From: Sporosarcina luteola
Lineage (GTDB): Bacteria; Bacillota; Bacilli; Bacillales_A; Planococcaceae
Assembly: GCF_023715245.1 (NCBI RefSeq)
Contig: NZ_JAMBNV010000002.1
Span: forward strand, 1 to 64,000
Direction of reading: 5' to 3'
DNA length: 64,000 bases
Position 1 is the stretch's first letter. Every line of letters starts with the position of its first letter. The translations under genes were made by a program, and so were the position numbers. The notes beneath the pieces were generated by a model that was given only the letters and a program-made list of their open reading frames with translations, was not told the origin of the DNA and ran no database searches. Below, in pieces: positions 43,634 to 51,442 of the stretch.

Positions 43634-43994
43634 CCGGCTCATCCTCCTTTTCCGAGGCGTGATCGTGGGCAATCTTTACAAGGTCATAAACATGGCCATC
43701 CGCCAATGAATAATAAACCATCTTCCCTTTGCGCTCTGATTTCGCAAGACTATGCTCCCGCAAATAGCGAAGATGATGGGACGCCGTCGCATTAGATGCG
43801 CCGATGACCGCTGCCACGTCACAGACGCACATCTGCTCCTCGAGCGTGAGAGAATAGGCGATTTTCAATCTCGTTTCGTCTGCGAGCGCCTTAAATATTC
43901 GCACCATGCCGCCGACATCCGGCAGTCCTTTTTGAACTTTCTCGACTACTTCCTCATGGACAACTGTTACTTCGCATGTATCTTTGACTTTCAT
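43623..43994 (-). CDS. cadC: CadC-type ArsR/SmtB metal-responsive repressor
   Basis: A 123-aa winged-helix repressor with the recognition helix in NATASHHLRYLRE. The alpha3N metal site is seen as C7 (KDTC) and C56/C58 (CVC). The second N-terminal cysteine of pI258 CadC (C11) is Val here, so the thiolate set is reduced to three. It represses its own operon with cadA until metal binds. Two operator-like palindromes lie around its promoter. Confidence 0.94.
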   Translation of the reverse strand: MKVKDTCEVTVVHEEVVEKVQKGLPDVGGMVRIFKALADETRLKIAYSLTLEEQMCVCDVAAVIGASNATASHHLRYLREHSLAKSERKGKMVYYSLADGHVYDLVKIAHDHASEKEDEPDDH

Positions 43995-44007
43995 TTCGGC
44001 ACCTCAT

Positions 44008-44025
44008 TCAAATGTTCGTTTGATT
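44008..44025. promoter_or_regulatory. CadC operator 1
   Basis: TCAAATGTTCGTTTGATT: an inverted repeat with TCAAA/TTTGA arms, placed just downstream of the cadC -10. Confidence 0.7.
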
Positions 44026-44027
44026 AT

Positions 44028-44056
44028 AGTATATGTGTACACTTTTCTGATTGCAA
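44028..44056 (-). promoter_or_regulatory. cadC-cadA promoter
   Basis: Minus strand: TTGCAA (44051-44056), 17 bp, TATACT (44028-44033), bracketed by two operator palindromes. Confidence 0.75.
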
Positions 44057-44060
44057 GGAC

Positions 44061-44080
44061 AATCAAACAAACATTTGATT
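44061..44080. promoter_or_regulatory. CadC operator 2
   Basis: A perfect inverted repeat with arms AATCAAA/TTTGATT around CAAACA. It lies upstream of the cadC -35 and shares the TCAAA/TTTGA arms of operator 1. Confidence 0.7.
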
Positions 44081-44244
44081 GTTTATTTCATTTAGAAATA
44101 AAGGGTTTTAGACATTCGCATGGAAGTTGATAATTATTCCTATAAAATTGCTGCAGGAGAAGCAGCGGGATGCATCAGTCTTAAAGTGGCATAGTAGAGT
44201 GAGGGACCACATCGGACCATCAAGTGAAACGGAGTGTGGAATAA

Positions 44245-45288
44245 ATGTTAAAAGGAAAATGGAATGCTATTACGGACGTGCCAGGTGTGGCGGTCGGCCA
44301 TGTAACGTTGAAAGAGGAGCCCGGCACAGATAGCGCCTGCACAGGGGTCACAGCCATCTTGCCCCATGAAGGAAATTGCTTCGAACAGAAAGTGCCCTCG
44401 GCGAGTTTCGTATTGAACGGTTTCGGCAAATCAGCCGGACTTCTCCAGGTGGAGGAACTTGGTGTCATCGAATCCCCCATCATGCTTACCAATACATTCA
44501 GCGTTGGCGCGGTGCTGGAAGGGACGTTGAGGCATATGCTCGAGGAGAATACCGCCATCGGGGATTCCACCAGTTCATTGAACATCGTAGTCGGCGAATG
44601 CAATGACAGCTATTTGAACGCGATGCGTTCGTTGAAGGTCCGTCCGGAGCATGCCATTGAAGCAATCCGCGAAGCGAGTGCCGGTTCGTTTGAACAAGGC
44701 GATGTCGGTGCAGGGAAAGGGATGATCTGCTTCGGTCGAAAAGGCGGGATTGGATCTTCTTCAAGGGTTGTCCCTCACGACGGGGATTCATTCACAGTCG
44801 GCGTGCTGACGTTGACGAATTTCGGCAATCCGGAAGAATGTCTGATTGATGAATGGCTTGCGCGGAATAAAATGCAAATGACGACAGCGCAAGACAACTT
44901 AAAGCCATCCAGCGAAATGCAAAGCGAAAAACCGGACGGCTCCGTTATGATCATCGTCGCAACGGATGCACCGGTGGACAGCCGGCAGTTGAAGCGACTT
45001 GCGAAACGCGCCTCCATCGGCCTCGGTCGTACCGGCTCCCATATCCATAACGGCAGCGGCGACATCATCATCGCCTTCTCGAACGCCTATACGATTCCGC
45101 ATTCGAGCGGAAGCGGTGATACGGTGAGCTATACATTGCTGCGTGATGACGCCAAAGTGATGAACGAACTTTTCAAGGCAGTCATCGAGGCGACGGAGGA
45201 AGCGGTATATCAATCATTGATGCATGCAGAGACGACAACCGGAAGGCATGGACGGACTGTGGAACGATGGCCATTTGTTGAGGAGTGA
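44245..45288 (+). CDS. P1-family peptidase (DmpA/BapA-like aminopeptidase)
   Basis: A 347-aa Ntn-type hydrolase. The self-cleavage site is DG-S233 in GSVMIIVATDAPVDSRQLKRLA, the family signature, with Ser233 as N-terminal nucleophile of the beta chain. The N-terminus ITDVPGVAVGHVTL and the C-terminal IAFSNAYTIPH are also conserved. It is made as an inactive precursor. There is no signal peptide. Family members are L-aminopeptidases/D-esterases or beta-aminopeptidases; which applies here is open. GGAGTG lies 8 nt upstream. Confidence 0.92.
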   Translation: MLKGKWNAITDVPGVAVGHVTLKEEPGTDSACTGVTAILPHEGNCFEQKVPSASFVLNGFGKSAGLLQVEELGVIESPIMLTNTFSVGAVLEGTLRHMLEENTAIGDSTSSLNIVVGECNDSYLNAMRSLKVRPEHAIEAIREASAGSFEQGDVGAGKGMICFGRKGGIGSSSRVVPHDGDSFTVGVLTLTNFGNPEECLIDEWLARNKMQMTTAQDNLKPSSEMQSEKPDGSVMIIVATDAPVDSRQLKRLAKRASIGLGRTGSHIHNGSGDIIIAFSNAYTIPHSSGSGDTVSYTLLRDDAKVMNELFKAVIEATEEAVYQSLMHAETTTGRHGRTVERWPFVEE

Positions 45289-45295
45289 GTGGGTG

Positions 45296-45452
45296 ATAAT
45301 TGAGTCCTTGGTGAAATAATGGAGCCCTTGTGAGATTAATTGAGCCCTTGAGCAAATAATGGAGCCCTTGCGCGATTAATTGAGCCCTTGTTCAAATAAA
45401 TGAGCCATTGCTAGAAAGAATGGACCCTGGTGAACATAGAATGGACCCTAGC
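45296..45452. repeat. 20-bp periodic array, core TGAGCCCTTG
   Basis: Cores at 45301, 45321, 45341, 45361, 45381, 45401 and 45421 are exactly 20 bp apart; a further degenerate copy is at 45442. Units 1-5 alternate between T and G as first base and between AAATAA and GATTAA endings, giving a 40-bp dimer. It is located between two convergent genes, before their shared terminator. Confidence 0.92.
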
Positions 45453-45467
45453 ATCGATTCACGGCAA

Positions 45468-45512
45468 TAAAAAAACGGCACGCATGAGTTTACACCTCAT
45501 GCGTGCCGTTTG
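45468..45512. terminator. bidirectional terminator
   Basis: A 16-bp stem AAACGGCACGCATGAG/CTCATGCGTGCCGTTT with a 7-nt loop and flanking A run. Confidence 0.9.
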
Positions 45513-45522
45513 CTATATATAA

Positions 45523-46050
45523 TTATTGAGCAGGGTTTGCTTGCAGGTCGATTGAGATCTTGATGTCGTCGCCTACGAGTACGCCGCCCGCTTCGAGTGC
45601 TTGGTTCCATGTGAGACCGAACTCTTTGCGGGAGATTTTCCCTTCGACTTCGAATGCAGCAACTTGAACGCCCCATGGGTTTGTTCCTGTGCCTCCGAAT
45701 TCTGCTTCAAATGTAACTTTCTTCGTTACGTCCTTGATTGTCAGATCACCTGTCACTTCGTACTCATCATCGCCTGTTTTCACGATATCCGTAGAGACGA
45801 AAGTTAGTTGAGGAAATTGTTCTGTAGCGAAAAAGTCGCCTGAACGAAGGTGATTGTCTCGGTCTTCGCTATTTGTATTAATGGAAGTTGCATCGATAGT
45901 GAAATTGATTTGTGCACCTGTCAAATCTTCAGGACTCCCCTCAATTGTCCCTTCGACTCCTGCAAAACTTCCTTTTACTTTTGAAACCATCATATGCTTT
46001 ACTGAAAAACCTACACTTGTGTGTGACGCGTCCACTTTCCATGTTGCCAT
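45523..46050 (-). CDS. YceI-family lipid-binding protein
   Basis: A 175-aa YceI/lipocalin-like protein (WKVDASHTSVGFSVKHMMVSKVKGSF...). Family members bind isoprenoid or other lipids. It lacks the signal peptide of E. coli YceI, so it is probably cytoplasmic. The ATG at 46050 is chosen for GGGTGG 8 nt upstream. A good promoter lies about 115 bp upstream, overlapped by inverted repeats. Confidence 0.92.
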   Translation of the reverse strand: MATWKVDASHTSVGFSVKHMMVSKVKGSFAGVEGTIEGSPEDLTGAQINFTIDATSINTNSEDRDNHLRSGDFFATEQFPQLTFVSTDIVKTGDDEYEVTGDLTIKDVTKKVTFEAEFGGTGTNPWGVQVAAFEVEGKISRKEFGLTWNQALEAGGVLVGDDIKISIDLQANPAQ

Positions 46051-46150
46051 GTTACCATCCACCCTTCCCATTTTTTCGTTGCATTTCATTTCCCTATTCC
46101 GTATACCTGCAGTCATGAAAACATTCTCGCAAGCAAAAATATCTTCATTC

Positions 46151-46187
46151 CAAGATATATTCCAAATAATAACTCGAATATGTCTTG
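46151..46187. promoter_or_regulatory. inverted repeat over the yceI -10 region
   Basis: CAAGATATATTC (46151-46162) and GAATATGTCTTG (46176-46187) pair with one mismatch in 12. A third, looser copy of the half-site starts at 46192. A repressor site is plausible; the binding protein is unknown. Confidence 0.5.
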
Positions 46188-46194
46188 AAGTCAA
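46166..46194 (-). promoter_or_regulatory. yceI promoter
   Basis: Minus strand: TTGACT (46189-46194), 17 bp, TATTAT (46166-46171). Confidence 0.7.
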
Positions 46195-46242
46195 GATAAA
46201 TATTCCTTTAATTGCTATTCGGAATGCCTCGGTTATTATTTC

Positions 46243-46271
46243 TTGTCAAAACACCGGATAGCTAGCATACT
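46243..46271 (+). promoter_or_regulatory. murB promoter
   Basis: TTGTCA (46243-46248), 17 bp, CATACT (46266-46271), about 73 bp before murB. Confidence 0.55.
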
Positions 46272-46343
46272 TATAAAAGTGAAGGCTTCTTTTGATTCAA
46301 TAAAAAGAGAAGGTTTTCAGCGCATTAGAATTGAAGGGACTGG

Positions 46344-47261
46344 ATGTTGATGTCGAAGCATCAGTGGTTAGAGGAACTACGCGGAATTATTAAAGATGGC
46401 ATACTACGGATAGATGAACCATTAAACAAATATACAATGACAAAACTTGGCGGAGCTGCAGATATACTCGTCATTCCGGGGACTATCGAGGAAACGGAAG
46501 AGACGGTGCGGTATGCATATGAAAATGGAATTCCGCTTTTATTATTAGGCAACGGGTCGAATATGGTCGTGAGGGATGGCGGCGTGCGCGGCATCGTCCT
46601 TCATCTGTCGAAACTGGATGCAATTGAAGTGGATGGCAATAAGGTCCACGCAGAAGCAGGAGCACTCATTATCGACGTTTCAAGACGCGCTGCAGAGGAA
46701 TCGTTGACAGGTCTTGAATTCGCATGTGGAATACCCGGCTCCATCGGTGGTGCGATGGCTATGAATGCAGGAGCCTACGGCGGAGAAATTAAAGATATTA
46801 TTGTGCAGTGCACGGTTCTTACAAAGACTGGTAAACGCCTTGTTCTATCGAAGGATGAGTTGGAGCTCGGCTATCGGAAAAGCATCATTACGTCTGAAGG
46901 GTATTATGTATTGTCCGCTGATTTCGAACTGGCAGAGGGAGACAAGGAAGCAATCGATGCAAAAGTCGCGGACTTGACGTTCCAACGTGAATCGAAGCAA
47001 CCGCTCGAATATCCGTCCGCGGGAAGTGTGTTCAAACGGCCGCCGGGTTATTTCGCAGGGAAATTGATCCAAGATTGCGGCCTGCAAGGAAGAGGCCATG
47101 GTGGAGCGGAAGTGTCGACGAAGCATGCGGGCTTCATTATTAATAAAAATAAAGCGACCGCTTCCGATTACATTAATACAATCAATATGGTAAAGGCGGA
47201 AGTGAAGAAGAAATTCGACGTTGACTTGGAGCTGGAAGTGAAGATTGTAGGAGAAGAATAA
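46344..47261 (+). CDS. murB: UDP-N-acetylenolpyruvoylglucosamine reductase MurB
   Basis: A 305-aa type II MurB. FAD-binding PCMH segments are GNGSNMVVRDGG and GIPGSIGGAMAMNAGAYGGEI, and the YRKS and PSAGSVFKRP motifs carry the catalytic Tyr/Ser region. It reduces UDP-GlcNAc-enolpyruvate to UDP-MurNAc. Monocistronic. GAAGGGA lies near the ATG; a second in-frame ATG two codons on is possible. Confidence 0.96.
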   Translation: MLMSKHQWLEELRGIIKDGILRIDEPLNKYTMTKLGGAADILVIPGTIEETEETVRYAYENGIPLLLLGNGSNMVVRDGGVRGIVLHLSKLDAIEVDGNKVHAEAGALIIDVSRRAAEESLTGLEFACGIPGSIGGAMAMNAGAYGGEIKDIIVQCTVLTKTGKRLVLSKDELELGYRKSIITSEGYYVLSADFELAEGDKEAIDAKVADLTFQRESKQPLEYPSAGSVFKRPPGYFAGKLIQDCGLQGRGHGGAEVSTKHAGFIINKNKATASDYINTINMVKAEVKKKFDVDLELEVKIVGEE

Positions 47262-47274
47262 ACAATAGTGGAAA

Positions 47275-47312
47275 ACAAAAGCGGATGACCAGTAACCGGT
47301 CATCCGCTTATA
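47275..47312. terminator. bidirectional terminator
   Basis: Stem AAGCGGATGACC/GGTCATCCGCTT between the convergent murB and usp-like genes. Confidence 0.9.
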
Positions 47313-47319
47313 ATTAAGT

Positions 47320-47994
47320 TCACTGCTCGATTTTACAGACAAATTGAGTTGCTTCGGTAACTCTGTCATCTGTAATCTGCACTTGACACATTTTATTATT
47401 GTTCATGAATTTGAAGATCCCGTTATTGAAATCTGTTCCGATTTCCTTAAAGAAAATACCTTCGAAGCGCGCCTCTTTTGAAAGGGTGAAGCTAATTCGA
47501 AAGCCCTCCCCTTCTTCGACTAAATAAGCCCGCACTCCTTTTTCGAACATGCCTTCAATTTCATCTTTAATCGCCCGATCAACGGAGACGACATGGAAAT
47601 CAACAAATGTTATTTCGCGCAGCAACACGTTCATGAATGATCCTTTTGTGATCTCTTCCCATCTGCTCTGGGCAGTTTGACCGATAATGATCTGCGTAAT
47701 ATTATGTTTGTGAGCTACTTCTTTGATCGCCTTGGCAACCGGCCGTTTTTCATTATCCATAATGATGAAGTCTTCAACATCGAGCTCTTTGGCAAGTTCC
47801 TGCCATCTCTCGATATACTCGGATTTCTCGGCGTCAAATTCATCGAATGGCAATGGGTCAATCGTTAATATATATAGTGGACAATCGATGATGGATGCCA
47901 TTTTATGTCCACGTCTAATGAGACGTTCGCCATTTGGACCGTAGTAGACACAAACAAGTATTGCTTCGTCCATACGACCTTTTACTTTGCCCAT
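47320..47994 (-). CDS. universal-stress/KdpD-type nucleotide-binding protein
   Basis: A 224-aa protein. The N-terminal 130 residues form a Usp-like alpha/beta domain resembling that of KdpD sensor kinases (ILVCVYYGPNGERLIRRGHKMA, then IIIGQTAQSRWEEI). The C-terminal about 90 residues have no recognised domain. There is no kinase domain. It is divergent from the mrp operon, which suggests but does not prove a role in cation homeostasis. The ATG at 47994 follows AGAGGTG. Confidence 0.75.
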   Translation of the reverse strand: MGKVKGRMDEAILVCVYYGPNGERLIRRGHKMASIIDCPLYILTIDPLPFDEFDAEKSEYIERWQELAKELDVEDFIIMDNEKRPVAKAIKEVAHKHNITQIIIGQTAQSRWEEITKGSFMNVLLREITFVDFHVVSVDRAIKDEIEGMFEKGVRAYLVEEGEGFRISFTLSKEARFEGIFFKEIGTDFNNGIFKFMNNNKMCQVQITDDRVTEATQFVCKIEQ

Positions 47995-48066
47995 GACCGT
48001 AGTCACCTCTTACATTTATTTTCGTTCACTGTATCGCAATTTGTATTTACAATTGAAAACCATAAT

Positions 48067-48095
48067 ATTATACATAAAAGATGAGTGGCTGACAA
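48067..48095 (-). promoter_or_regulatory. promoter of the usp-like gene
   Basis: Minus strand: TTGTCA (48090-48095), 17 bp, TATAAT (48067-48072). Confidence 0.8.
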
Positions 48096-48279
48096 GATGT
48101 AAATGTCTCAAAGTGCGACGGAAATCCGTTTAGTGTATAATTCTATTTATGAACTTTTTCTAATGGTATCTGTAGCTACCTATTATGTCCCCAGTTCTGT
48201 CGCGAGTCAAGCCTATCCCATCAATCAAGAAAAAATTTACATAAGACATCGAAATCCCTTTTTTCAGGAGGTTACCTGT

Positions 48280-50691
48280 TTGACAATTTCATTATCCATA
48301 TTCATCCCTTTTATAGCTGCCATTTTCGTTCCCTTTCTCTATAAAAGGATACAAAGCAGGAAAATCGGTTGGTTTGTCTTGCTTGTTCCACTCTTGCTTT
48401 TTGTAACGCTTGCAAGCTTTATCCCTTCTATTGCAAAAGGGGAAACGTATACACATACGTTCCGATGGATTGAATCTGCCGGGATCCACTTTACAACTTA
48501 TCTTGATGGCCTCAGTTTAATATTCGGCCTTCTCATTACGGGTGTCGGCAGTTTGGTCATCCTTTACTCCATCTATTATTTATCCGAACGGGAATCGTTA
48601 GGACGCTTTTACGTGTACCTTCTCCTGTTCATGGGCGCCATGCTCGGAGTCGTTTTTTCCGATAATCTTATGGTGTTGTACGTTTTTTGGGAATTGACGA
48701 GCATTTCTTCTTTCCTGCTGATCGCCTTCTGGTACCACCGGAAAAAATCAAGGTACGGCGCGCAAAAGTCCATGCTCATTACAGTATCGGGCGGAATTGC
48801 GATGCTTGCCGGATTCATTATGCTACATACTATGACAGGCACGTACAGTGTACGTGAGATAGTAGTCACGATTGGTCAGTATACGGACGAGCCTCTCTTT
48901 GTATTCGCCATGCTGCTCGTCTTACTCGGGGCATTTACGAAGTCCGCCCAGTTCCCGTTTCATATTTGGCTGCCGGATGCGATGGAAGCACCTACACCGG
49001 TCAGTGCTTATTTGCACTCAGCTACGATGGTCAAGGCGGGCATCTATTTGGTAGCACGTTTCACTCCCATTTTCGGAGGTGAGATGACCTGGTTTTACAT
49101 CGTTAGCAGCGTGGGGATCTTCACCTTGTTCTGGGGATCGTTCAACGCCGTAAAGCAAACGGATTTAAAGGCCTTGCTCGCTTATTCGACAATCAGTCAG
49201 CTCGGTTTGGTCATGAGTCTTTTCGGCCTCGGCTCCGCTGCGCTCAATGAAGGTCATAGTGCAAATTCAATCATTTACGCGCAAGCCACATTTGCTGCAC
49301 TGTTCCATCTCATCAACCATTCCACCTTTAAAGGAGCCCTCTTCATGGTTGTCGGAATTCTCGACCATGAACTAGGGACGCGGGATGTCCGCAGATTAGG
49401 CGGGCTTATGGCTTTCATGCCAGTGACGTTCAGCATCGCTTTGATCGGCAGCTTTTCAATGGCCGGGTTGCCTCCGTTCAATGGATTTTTAAGTAAGGAA
49501 ATGTTTTTTGAGTCATTAGTGAATGCACGTAATCTGGAGCTTTTTGATGTGGGCACGATGGGAACAATTTTCCTCATAGTTGCTTGGCTTGCCAGTGTCT
49601 TCACATTCGTTTACAGCATGATTATCGTATTCCAAACGTTTTTCGGGGAATTCCAACCTGAACGGATAGAGAAACCGTCGAGGGAAGCTCCTTTCGGAAT
49701 GCTCCTTGCGCCTTCCATTTTGGCAATTCTGGTCATCGGGATCTTCTTCTTCCCGAATAGTATCGGAAACTACTTGCTGCGCCCTGCAATGGCTGCGGTC
49801 TACCCAACACTCGAGGGCGCTGAAGGTTTGACGCCGCAAATCGTTGCGTGGCACGGCTTCAATAGCCCTGCATTGTTGATGACAATCGGAGTCATCATTC
49901 TAGGTGCTGTCCTATACAAATTCTATCGTTACTGGAGAGGCATTTATACGATCGCCCCTATGACTTGGAACTTGGATGCAGCCTTCAATGCAAATTTGAT
50001 CTTGCTGGAAAAAGCATCTCACTTCTTTACCCGCCTTTATATGAAAGGGTATTTGAAAGACTATCTCGTCTATATCTTCTCCTTCTTTATCGTAGTTGTT
50101 GGAGGGGCGATTGTTTATACGGGTTCCTATACGTTCGACTTCTCGAATGATGCACCGGTTACGGCAAACGAATATCTTATTGTGCTCGCCATGGCGGTTG
50201 CTGGCCTTTCCATGCTATTCGCAAAATCCCGGATGACAGCGATTATTTTAAATGGTGTGCTCGGCTATTCCATCGCCTTCTTCTTCGTCGTCTTCCGGGC
50301 GCCTGATTTAGCATTGACCCAAGCCGTCGTTGAAACGGTGACAACCGCCCTGTTCCTCCTGTGCTTCTACTTTTTGCCTGATTGGAAGAAGGAGCGTTCG
50401 CCGATCGGAACAAAAGTGTTGAACGGGTTGATTGCCTTCGCTGCGGGAACGATTGTGACGGTTCTCGCCCTCACCGTTCAGGGGAATAAAATGTTTGAAT
50501 CCATATCGGTTTACTTTGAAGATTCGTACCAACTTGCAGGCGGTAAAAATATTGTCAATACAATCTTAGGAGATTTCCGAGCGTTCGATACAATGTTGGA
50601 GGTCGTTGTGCTGTTCATTGCAGGAATCGGCGTGTTCACACTTATTAAGTTGAAAACGCGAAAGGAGGGGCAGGATTTTGAAGATCAATGA
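48280..50691 (+). CDS. mrpA: Na+/H+ antiporter subunit A (MrpA)
   Basis: An 803-aa membrane protein, close to B. subtilis MrpA (801 aa). The NuoL-like core has WELTSISSFLLI and KSAQFPFHIWLPDAMEAPTPVSAYLHSATMVKAG; the C-terminal part corresponds to the MbhD/E-like segments. A TTG start at 48280 is chosen for AGGAGG 8 nt upstream; the open frame extending to about 48103 has no Shine-Dalgarno. First gene of the seven-gene Mrp complex, which exports Na+ using the proton gradient and supports alkali and salt tolerance. Confidence 0.97.
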   Translation: MTISLSIFIPFIAAIFVPFLYKRIQSRKIGWFVLLVPLLLFVTLASFIPSIAKGETYTHTFRWIESAGIHFTTYLDGLSLIFGLLITGVGSLVILYSIYYLSERESLGRFYVYLLLFMGAMLGVVFSDNLMVLYVFWELTSISSFLLIAFWYHRKKSRYGAQKSMLITVSGGIAMLAGFIMLHTMTGTYSVREIVVTIGQYTDEPLFVFAMLLVLLGAFTKSAQFPFHIWLPDAMEAPTPVSAYLHSATMVKAGIYLVARFTPIFGGEMTWFYIVSSVGIFTLFWGSFNAVKQTDLKALLAYSTISQLGLVMSLFGLGSAALNEGHSANSIIYAQATFAALFHLINHSTFKGALFMVVGILDHELGTRDVRRLGGLMAFMPVTFSIALIGSFSMAGLPPFNGFLSKEMFFESLVNARNLELFDVGTMGTIFLIVAWLASVFTFVYSMIIVFQTFFGEFQPERIEKPSREAPFGMLLAPSILAILVIGIFFFPNSIGNYLLRPAMAAVYPTLEGAEGLTPQIVAWHGFNSPALLMTIGVIILGAVLYKFYRYWRGIYTIAPMTWNLDAAFNANLILLEKASHFFTRLYMKGYLKDYLVYIFSFFIVVVGGAIVYTGSYTFDFSNDAPVTANEYLIVLAMAVAGLSMLFAKSRMTAIILNGVLGYSIAFFFVVFRAPDLALTQAVVETVTTALFLLCFYFLPDWKKERSPIGTKVLNGLIAFAAGTIVTVLALTVQGNKMFESISVYFEDSYQLAGGKNIVNTILGDFRAFDTMLEVVVLFIAGIGVFTLIKLKTRKEGQDFEDQ

Positions 50692-51100
50692 TGTCATTTT
50701 GCAAACAGTAACGAAAATCGTCGTATTCATCATATTGACGTTCGGCGTTGAGCTGTTCTTGTCGGGGCATAACAATCCGGGCGGCGGTTTCATTGGCGGT
50801 CTTGTCCTCTCCTCCGCATTCGTTCTGCTTTATTTAGTTCATGATATTGATACGGTGCATAAAGGCATTCCGTTCGACTTCAAAAAAATCGCGGCATTAG
50901 GGGCATTTCTTGCCGTCGGTACAGGCATTGGTTCAGTCCTGTTCGGCAAGCATTTCCTTACACAGGCTGCCGGACATTTCAATTTACCCGTTTTCGGAGA
51001 GACGGAACTGTCGACAGTCCTCGTGTTCGAGGCGGGGGTGGCATTGACGGTTGTCGGTGTCGTCGTGACGATTATTTCAACCATTAGTGAGGATGTGTAG
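50678..51100 (+). CDS. mrpB: Na+/H+ antiporter subunit B (MrpB)
   Basis: A 140-aa protein with four transmembrane helices and the conserved GHNNPGGGFIGGL motif of MnhB/MrpB. A TTG start with AAAGGAGGGG upstream, overlapping mrpA by 14 bp. Part of the Mrp complex. Confidence 0.96.
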   Translation: MKINDVILQTVTKIVVFIILTFGVELFLSGHNNPGGGFIGGLVLSSAFVLLYLVHDIDTVHKGIPFDFKKIAALGAFLAVGTGIGSVLFGKHFLTQAAGHFNLPVFGETELSTVLVFEAGVALTVVGVVVTIISTISEDV

Positions 51101-51103
51101 CAG

Positions 51104-51442
51104 ATGGAAACGTTAATGACCATACTTGTTGGCTTTCTTGTAATGATCGCTGTCTATTTGCTGCTGTCCCGCAATTTGATTCGTGTGATTTTAGGGACAG
51201 CCGTCCTGTCTCACGCAGCGCATCTGCTCTTGATGACTATGGGAGGATTGAAGAAAGGCAGTGCACCGTTGCTCGGCGAGAATGCGGAAAGCTATACGGA
51301 TGCTTTGCCACAGGCGCTGATCCTGACAGCAATCGTCATCAGCTTTGCAGTAACAGCATTTCTACTTGTACTTGCTTACCGTACATACAAAAAGACTGGA
51401 ACGGATAACCTCCAGGAATTAAGGGGGTTCGAAGATGAATAA
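51104..51442 (+). CDS. mrpC: Na+/H+ antiporter subunit C (MrpC)
   Basis: A 112-aa NuoK-like protein with three helices (LLLSRNLIRVILGTAVLSHAAHLL). It follows mrpB by 3 bp and overlaps mrpD by 8 bp. Confidence 0.96.
   Translation: METLMTILVGFLVMIAVYLLLSRNLIRVILGTAVLSHAAHLLLMTMGGLKKGSAPLLGENAESYTDALPQALILTAIVISFAVTAFLLVLAYRTYKKTGTDNLQELRGFEDE

Noticed and set aside
44081..44244. T-box or other riboswitch upstream of the P1 peptidase
   Set aside because: Some GG-ACC-like stretches are present, but no T-box sequence, specifier stem or terminator/antiterminator pair could be drawn.
48103..48279. 59-codon N-terminal extension of MrpA
   Set aside because: The TTG at 48280 has an ideal AGGAGG and gives a protein of normal length; the extension has no Shine-Dalgarno and no counterpart in MrpA.
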